40,070 nt of DNA from contig NZ_KB904567.1 in NCBI RefSeq assembly GCF_000380125.1, positions 1,490 to 41,559 of the forward strand. The letters are read 5' to 3'. The notes beneath the pieces are model-generated. The model made no database searches and had not been told where the DNA came from. It saw nothing but the letters and a program-made list of their open reading frames with translations. The first letter of the stretch is position 1, and each line of letters begins with the position of its first letter. Positions 36,224 through 40,070 of this stretch are shown here, piece after piece. The translations under genes were made by a program, and so were the position numbers. Origin of the DNA: Streptococcus ovis DSM 16829. Its GTDB lineage: Bacteria; Bacillota; Bacilli; Lactobacillales; Streptococcaceae.

Positions 36224-36854
36224 AATGCAAATCCAATTCAACAATCCTAGATTCTGTTTTTCTGGTTGAGACTTTGCCTCTGTAAAATTCTTCTAGGTCT
36301 GCCAGTAACTCGTTGACTTTATCTCTGTCAGAATAGACTGTTGCTTCTACTTCTGTTAAAAATTGTGGTTCAAATTCTTCTAATTGATGGTTTCCACGCC
36401 AGTTTGCAAATTCTTGGTATTGGGCATAGGACATAGTGACTGTAATCCCCACTTGTTCTTTGACAATAACTTGCCCAATTTCACGGATGGCCTTAGCAAC
36501 GGCTTCTGTATAAGCACGTATCAAACCTCCAGCTCCTAATTTGACACCACCGAAATAGCGAGTGACGACCGCAACAACATTGGTCAATTCATTATTTTCC
36601 AACACTGTCAACATAGGAACGCCAGCTGTACCAGACGGTTCCCCATCATCAGAGGAACGTTTAATGTCTGAGTTTTCTCCTATAATAAAGCAAGAGCAGT
36701 TGTGATTTGCTTTATAATGCTCTTTTTTAATCCTGGTGATAAACTCACGTGCTTCTTCTTCAGTTTTAACTCGCTTTACGTGGCAAATAAAACGCGATTT
36801 TTTAATTTCTTCTTCTACAAGGCCATCTTTTTTAATCGTCTTAAATTCTTTCAT
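36222..36854 (-). CDS. yigZ: YigZ/IMPACT-family protein
   Basis: A 210-residue IMPACT-family protein: N-terminal UPF0029 domain with [10 protein letters not shown], the signature [14 protein letters not shown] and [19 protein letters not shown], and a C-terminal ferredoxin-like DUF1949 domain. The family is linked to translation regulation or proline peptidase-like folds; the precise function is unknown. ATG 36854 has no ribosome-binding site and lies 6 nt after the -10 of a consensus-like promoter. Divergent from comFA, a common streptococcal arrangement. Confidence 0.9.
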   Translation of the reverse strand: MKEFKTIKKDGLVEEEIKKSRFICHVKRVKTEEEAREFITRIKKEHYKANHNCSCFIIGENSDIKRSSDDGEPSGTAGVPMLTVLENNELTNVVAVVTRYFGGVKLGAGGLIRAYTEAVAKAIREIGQVIVKEQVGITVTMSYAQYQEFANWRGNHQLEEFEPQFLTEVEATVYSDRDKVNELLADLEEFYRGKVSTRKTESRIVELDLH

Positions 36855-36860
36855 AGCATG

Positions 36861-36889
36861 ATTTTACTAATTTTCAACTCAGATAGCAA
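36861..36889 (-). promoter_or_regulatory. Promoter of yigZ, leaderless geometry
   Basis: On the minus strand TTGCTA (36889-36884), 17-bp spacer, TAAAAT (36866-36861). The hexamer ends 6 nt before ATG 36854, so transcription should begin at the start codon. Confidence 0.65.
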
Positions 36890-36890
36890 G

Positions 36891-36903
36891 TTTTCTGCGA
36901 ATT
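36891..36903 (+). promoter_or_regulatory. Possible ComX (SigX) box of comFA
   Basis: TTTTC then TGCGAATT (36896-36903) resembles the competence box TACGAATA with its upstream T-rich stretch, matching at about 6 of 8 positions. It overlaps the yigZ promoter region and is placed 6 nt before GTG 36910. Confidence 0.4.
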
Positions 36904-36912
36904 AAATAAGTG

Positions 36913-38202
36913 ATGAAAGATTTACAAGACTATTACGGAAGATTATTTACTAAATACCAATTGTCCAAAGAAGAGCGAAAACAGGCAAAAGAATTCCCTT
37001 CAACATCTGATAATACCTGCCCACGTTGTGCAACCCCATTTTTAGAAGAAAATCGCCTACCCAATGGTGCCTATTATTGCAGAGAGTGTCTGTTGCTGGG
37101 ACGAGTCCGATCAGACGAATCCCTCTATTATTTCCCTCAGAAAAGTTTTCCTTCTCAATGTTCGTTAAGATGGGAGGGGAAACTGACAGAGTGGCAGGCG
37201 CAGATTTCTGACGGACTGTGTCAAGCTGTTGACAATAAGACAAGCAGCCTCGTGCATGCGGTGACAGGAGCAGGTAAAACAGAAATGATGTATAGAGCTG
37301 TCGCGAAAGTTATTGACAAGGGCGGTGCTGTCTGTATTGCCAGCCCGCGAGTGGATGTCTGTATCGAACTACAGAAACGTTTGTCTAGTGATTTTACATG
37401 CGCGGTTGCACTTTTGCACGGTGAATCAGAGCCGTATTTTCGTACACCTCTTGTAGTGGCAACGACTCACCAACTCCTAAAGTTTTATCAAGCGTTCGAC
37501 CTTTTGATTATTGATGAAGTGGATGCCTTTCCATATGTAGATAATCCAATGCTTTATCGTGCAGTTGCACAGTCTGTCAAATCAGATGGGCTAACTCTGT
37601 TTCTGACGGCTACCTCTACAGATGCACTAGATAAAAAAGTCAAACGTAGAGAATTGCAACGTCTAAGTCTGCCTCGTCGGTTTCATGGAAATCCCTTGGT
37701 TGTACCGAAAAAGGTTTGGCTCAGTAAATTGGCCAGTAAACTAAAGCAACAGAAGCTTCCGAGCAAGCTAAAAAACCAAATTGCCAAGCAACGCAAGACC
37801 CAGTATCCTTTGCTGCTTTTTGCTCCAGAAATCGAGATGGGAGAACAATTGGCTAATGTGATGCAAAAAATCTTTTCAGAAGAAAAAATTGCCTTTGTTT
37901 CCAGCCAGACAAGAGACCGTCACGAACTGATTTGTGGTTTTAGAGAAGGGGAAATCACAATTTTAATATCCACTACTATTTTAGAACGAGGAGTCACTTT
38001 TCCGTGTGTGGACGTAATGGTAGTTGAAGCGCATCACTTTCTATTCACTTCTTCCTCACTGGTGCAGATTGCTGGAAGAGTTGGTAGAAGCATGAAGCGG
38101 CCAACAGGCGAATTGATATTTTATTCTGAGGGTACGACACGATCGATTGAAAAAGCCATTAAAGAAATTAAAAGAATGAATCAGGAGGCAGGATTTGGAT
38201 AA
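36913..38202 (+). CDS. comFA: Competence protein ComFA (DNA-uptake ATPase)
   Basis: A 429-residue DEAD-like helicase. An N-terminal four-cysteine zinc module (CPRCATP, YYCREC) is followed by Walker A VTGAGKTEM, DEVD box IIDEVDAF, and C-terminal motifs TTILERGVTFPCVDV and QIAGRVGRS. It drives single-stranded DNA import during transformation. Start GTG 36910 or ATG 36913; no clear Shine-Dalgarno. Overlaps comFC by 8 nt. Confidence 0.93.
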   Translation: MKDLQDYYGRLFTKYQLSKEERKQAKEFPSTSDNTCPRCATPFLEENRLPNGAYYCRECLLLGRVRSDESLYYFPQKSFPSQCSLRWEGKLTEWQAQISDGLCQAVDNKTSSLVHAVTGAGKTEMMYRAVAKVIDKGGAVCIASPRVDVCIELQKRLSSDFTCAVALLHGESEPYFRTPLVVATTHQLLKFYQAFDLLIIDEVDAFPYVDNPMLYRAVAQSVKSDGLTLFLTATSTDALDKKVKRRELQRLSLPRRFHGNPLVVPKKVWLSKLASKLKQQKLPSKLKNQIAKQRKTQYPLLLFAPEIEMGEQLANVMQKIFSEEKIAFVSSQTRDRHELICGFREGEITILISTTILERGVTFPCVDVMVVEAHHFLFTSSSLVQIAGRVGRSMKRPTGELIFYSEGTTRSIEKAIKEIKRMNQEAGFG

Positions 38203-38866
38203 ATGCATGCTTTGTCAAGAAAATGTAAACAAACGAAGAAGTTTCACAGACTTGATTTTTTTGAAGAATAAAACCAATACAATCTGTACAGAATGCATGA
38301 CAAAATTTGAAAAGGTAAGCAACAGTGAGAAAAGCTGCCAAAGATGCTGCAAAAGAGGAACAGAAAAAATCTGTAAGGACTGCTTGAGATGGGAAAAAGA
38401 GGGGTATATCGTAGACCATCATTCCTTATATAGCTACAATCAACAGATGATGGAGTATATTAGCCGCTATAAATTTCATGGAGACTATTACTTGAGAATG
38501 GTATTTGCAACAGAACTACGCAAAGCTTTAAAAAAATGGCCAGATTACACCATCGTTCCTATTCCACTCAGTGATAAACGGTATAAAGACCGAGGATTTA
38601 ATCAGGTAATTGGACTATTGGAAGGAGCTGGAGTTCCTTATAAAAGTATATTGAAAAAAGAACATTCGGAAAAACAATCAGAAAAAACAAGGCAAGAACG
38701 TCTTGCAACAAAACAATCATTTTATATTGATGAAGGGGAGAAAATTCGAGACAAAATTTTATTAGTTGATGATATTTATACAACAGGGGCAACATTGAAG
38801 CTTGCTAGAGAACTATTTGTGAAAAACGACGAGAAAATTGTCAAAACTTTTTCACTAGCAAGGTGA
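38195..38866 (+). CDS. comFC: Competence protein ComFC (phosphoribosyltransferase-like)
   Basis: A 223-residue ComF protein: N-terminal cysteine pairs (CMLCQ, CTEC, CQRCCK, CKDC) for zinc binding and a C-terminal PRTase domain with IVPIPLSDKRYKDRGFNQ and the PRPP-type loop ILLVDDIYTTGATL. It works with ComFA in DNA uptake. The TTG start at 38195 is chosen because AGGAGG lies six bases upstream; the first ATG (38207) is too far. Confidence 0.92.
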   Translation: MDKCMLCQENVNKRRSFTDLIFLKNKTNTICTECMTKFEKVSNSEKSCQRCCKRGTEKICKDCLRWEKEGYIVDHHSLYSYNQQMMEYISRYKFHGDYYLRMVFATELRKALKKWPDYTIVPIPLSDKRYKDRGFNQVIGLLEGAGVPYKSILKKEHSEKQSEKTRQERLATKQSFYIDEGEKIRDKILLVDDIYTTGATLKLARELFVKNDEKIVKTFSLAR

Positions 38867-38874
38867 GAAAACGC

Positions 38875-38902
38875 TTGCAAAATATTCTTGAAATGATATA
38901 AT
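38875..38902 (+). promoter_or_regulatory. Promoter of hpf
   Basis: TTGCAA (38875-38880), 16-bp spacer, TATAAT (38897-38902) preceded by TGA: a strong extended promoter. Confidence 0.75.
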
Positions 38903-38942
38903 AAGAGTGAACAAAGGCGAAAGCCAAGAAAGAGGTACTTAT

Positions 38943-39485
38943 ATGATTAAATTTAGTATTCGTGGAGAAAATCTCGAAGTAACAGATGCTCTCCGTTCAT
39001 ATGTTGAAGAAAAAGTAGCAAAAATTGAAAAATATTTTAATGCAGATCAAGAGTTAAATGCCAAAGTAAATCTCAAGGTTTATCGCGAAAAAACTGCAAA
39101 AGTGGAAGTAACTATTCCACTCGGTTCCATTACGCTACGTGCAGAAGATGTTTCGCAAGATATGTACGGATCAATTGACTTAGTGGTAGATAAGATTGAG
39201 CGTCAAATCCGTCGCAACAAGACAAAGATTGAAAAGAAAAATCGCCAAAAAGTTCCAACTAGCCAAATCTTTACTGAAGAACTAGTTGAAGAAACAGAAG
39301 AAGAAGTAAAAGTAGTTCGCACAAAACAAGTAGATTTGAAACCAATGGATCTTGAAGAAGCAGTCTTACAATTAGAATTACTCGGTCATGATTTCTTTAT
39401 TTATACCGATGCAAAAGATGGAACAACAAATGTTCTTTACAAACGTGAAGAAGGCGATTTAGGTCTATTAGAAGTTCGTCAATAA
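38943..39485 (+). CDS. hpf: Ribosome hibernation-promoting factor, long form
   Basis: A 180-residue long HPF: N-terminal S30AE domain (about 1-100, MIKFSIRGENLEVTDALRSYVEEKVAKIEKYF) and a C-terminal dimerisation domain (about 120-180, VVRTKQVDLKPMDLEEAVLQLELLGHDFFIY). It pairs 70S ribosomes into inactive 100S dimers in stationary phase. ATG 38943 has AGAGG upstream; the open frame reaches GTG 38907 without a ribosome-binding site. Next to comFC, with an own promoter. Confidence 0.95.
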   Translation: MIKFSIRGENLEVTDALRSYVEEKVAKIEKYFNADQELNAKVNLKVYREKTAKVEVTIPLGSITLRAEDVSQDMYGSIDLVVDKIERQIRRNKTKIEKKNRQKVPTSQIFTEELVEETEEEVKVVRTKQVDLKPMDLEEAVLQLELLGHDFFIYTDAKDGTTNVLYKREEGDLGLLEVRQ

Positions 39486-39501
39486 AGGATAAAACAGTAT
39501 G

Positions 39502-39543
39502 AAACAAATAAGACCCTGGAAGAAATTGGGGTCTTATTTGTTT
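39502..39543 (+). terminator. Terminator of hpf
   Basis: AAACAAATAAGACCC (39502-39516) pairs perfectly with GGGTCTTATTTGTTT (39529-39543), isolating the rRNA promoters. Confidence 0.92.
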
Positions 39544-39580
39544 GTGGTGAAAAAATAATGAAAAAAATAAGAAAAAGTTG

Positions 39581-39609
39581 TTGACAACTCAAAATAAGTT
39601 TGATAAACT
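39581..39609 (+). promoter_or_regulatory. rRNA operon promoter P1
   Basis: TTGACA (39581-39586), 17-bp spacer, TAAACT (39604-39609) preceded by TGA. At the expected start point lies a hairpin GTTGTCT (39616-39622) / AGACAAC (39635-39641). Confidence 0.8.
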
Positions 39610-39686
39610 ATTACAGTTGTCTGGTGAGAAACATAGACAACACAAAAACATCGAAAAGAATTTTTAAAAAAAATTCAAAAAAACTG

Positions 39687-39715
39687 TTGACAACAAAACA
39701 GAAAGATGTTAAACT
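39687..39715 (+). promoter_or_regulatory. rRNA operon promoter P2
   Basis: TTGACA (39687-39692), 17-bp spacer, TAAACT (39710-39715) preceded by TGT. A hairpin GTTGTC (39722-39727) / GACAAC (39734-39739) begins at the expected start point, as at P1. Confidence 0.8.
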
Positions 39716-39765
39716 GTAAAAGTTGTCGAATGAGACAACGGGTTACAAAAAAATCAAAAAAGTAG

Positions 39766-39794
39766 TTGACGACGTCGATGAAATCTGATAAAAT
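39766..39794 (+). promoter_or_regulatory. rRNA operon promoter P3
   Basis: TTGACG (39766-39771), 17-bp spacer, TAAAAT (39789-39794) preceded by TGA. Closest to the rRNA; lacks the start-site hairpin of P1 and P2. Confidence 0.75.
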
Positions 39795-39800
39795 AATAAT

Positions 39801-39932
39801 CCGAACAAGACCTTTGAAAATTAAAGAAGACGAACCAAACGTGCAGGGTGATTTATAGGAATATAAATCGTCAATGAACAAAAAAAACAATAAACGGATA
39901 AGCCAGAGTGCTTAGCCGGACAAACAATTATT
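39801..39932 (+). promoter_or_regulatory. rRNA leader with boxA-like site and hairpin
   Basis: CTTTGAAAATT at 39812-39822 resembles the boxA antitermination site of Gram-positive rRNA leaders. The hairpin GATTTATA (39850-39857) / TATAAATC (39862-39869) has a GGAA tetraloop. The stretch before the 16S 5' end should pair with sequence beyond the window to form the RNase III processing stem. Confidence 0.55.
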
Positions 39933-40070
39933 TTAAATGAGAGTTTGATCCTGGCTCAGGACGAACGCTGGCGGCGTGCCTAATACATGCAAGTGGAACG
40001 CAGTTAATTCACCGGAGCTTGCTCCACCGAATTGACTGAGTCGCGAACGGGTGAGTAACGCGTAGGTAAC
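39933..40070 (+). rRNA. 16S ribosomal RNA, 5' end, runs off the window
   Basis: The canonical start GAGTTTGATCCTGGCTCAG begins at 39941 (E. coli position 9), so the mature 5' end is near 39933. GACGAACGCTGGCGGCGTGC and CGAACGGGTGAGTAACGCG follow, with a V1 hairpin around CACCGGAGCTTGCTCCACCG. Only about 138 nt are in the window. Confidence 0.97.

Overview
The window is a low-GC Firmicute chromosome segment, almost certainly a Streptococcus of the S. suis type. The supporting signs are MapZ (a streptococcal division protein), a GpsB/RNase P RNA/MapZ neighbourhood, LiaFSR directly downstream of the Stp/Stk phosphatase-kinase pair, a HAD-cyclophilin fusion followed by CvfD, the ComFA/ComFC/HPF block, and the streptococcal start of a 16S rRNA gene at the right edge. 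The species is an inference. Most of the window is core genome; I see no insertion sequence, prophage, CRISPR array or tRNA gene.

Layout. 1-743: 3' part of a BspA-type leucine-rich-repeat protein built from a 270-bp tandem DNA repeat. 814-1488 (-): TRIC-family membrane protein. 1659-8626: pyruvate (or acetoin) dehydrogenase operon (E1-alpha, E1-beta, E2, lipoyl-bearing E3), a small unknown ORF, and lipoate-protein ligase, which charges the two lipoyl domains. 8627-9171: a short minus-strand transcription unit whose small membrane-protein frame is broken by an in-frame TAG, then a long AT-rich leader. 9172-11783: tRNA hydroxylase TrhO, a uridine-kinase-like P-loop protein and a TDT/SLAC1-family transporter. 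11795-15338 (-): RsmG, PBP1A, RecU. 15410-19451: YpsA-like protein, GpsB, rnpB, a THUMP RNA methyltransferase and MapZ, so a peptidoglycan/division neighbourhood. 19555-28205: LuxS (-), RNase Y, cold-shock protein, Gmk, RpoZ, PriA, Fmt, RsmB. 28244-33365: cell-envelope signalling (Stp, Stk with four PASTA domains, LiaF, LiaS, LiaR). 33406-35176: HAD/cyclophilin fusion and CvfD. 35209-36854 (-): CysK and YigZ. 36913-39485: ComFA, ComFC and HPF. 39581-40070: triple promoter, leader and first ~138 nt of a 16S rRNA gene.

Most transcription units can be delimited by eye, because nearly every one ends in a clear hairpin with a T-run and starts at a recognisable sigma-A promoter, often of the extended -10 form (TGn before TATAAT). 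Promoters and ribosome-binding sites moved several gene starts downstream of the longest open frame (pdhA, pdhB, rny, priA, fmt, hpf, cvfD and others).

No wholly new multi-gene system is evident. The unusual signals are in expression architecture. Three genes (kinase at 10212, rsmG, yigZ) have a -10 hexamer ending exactly 6 nt before the start codon and no Shine-Dalgarno, which predicts leaderless mRNAs; comFA shows the same spacing from a possible ComX box. Other points are a hairpin between Shine-Dalgarno and start of stp, a large foldback element in front of pdhD that leaves it without a recognisable ribosome-binding site, start-site hairpins at two of the three rRNA promoters, and an E2 with two subunit-binding domains.
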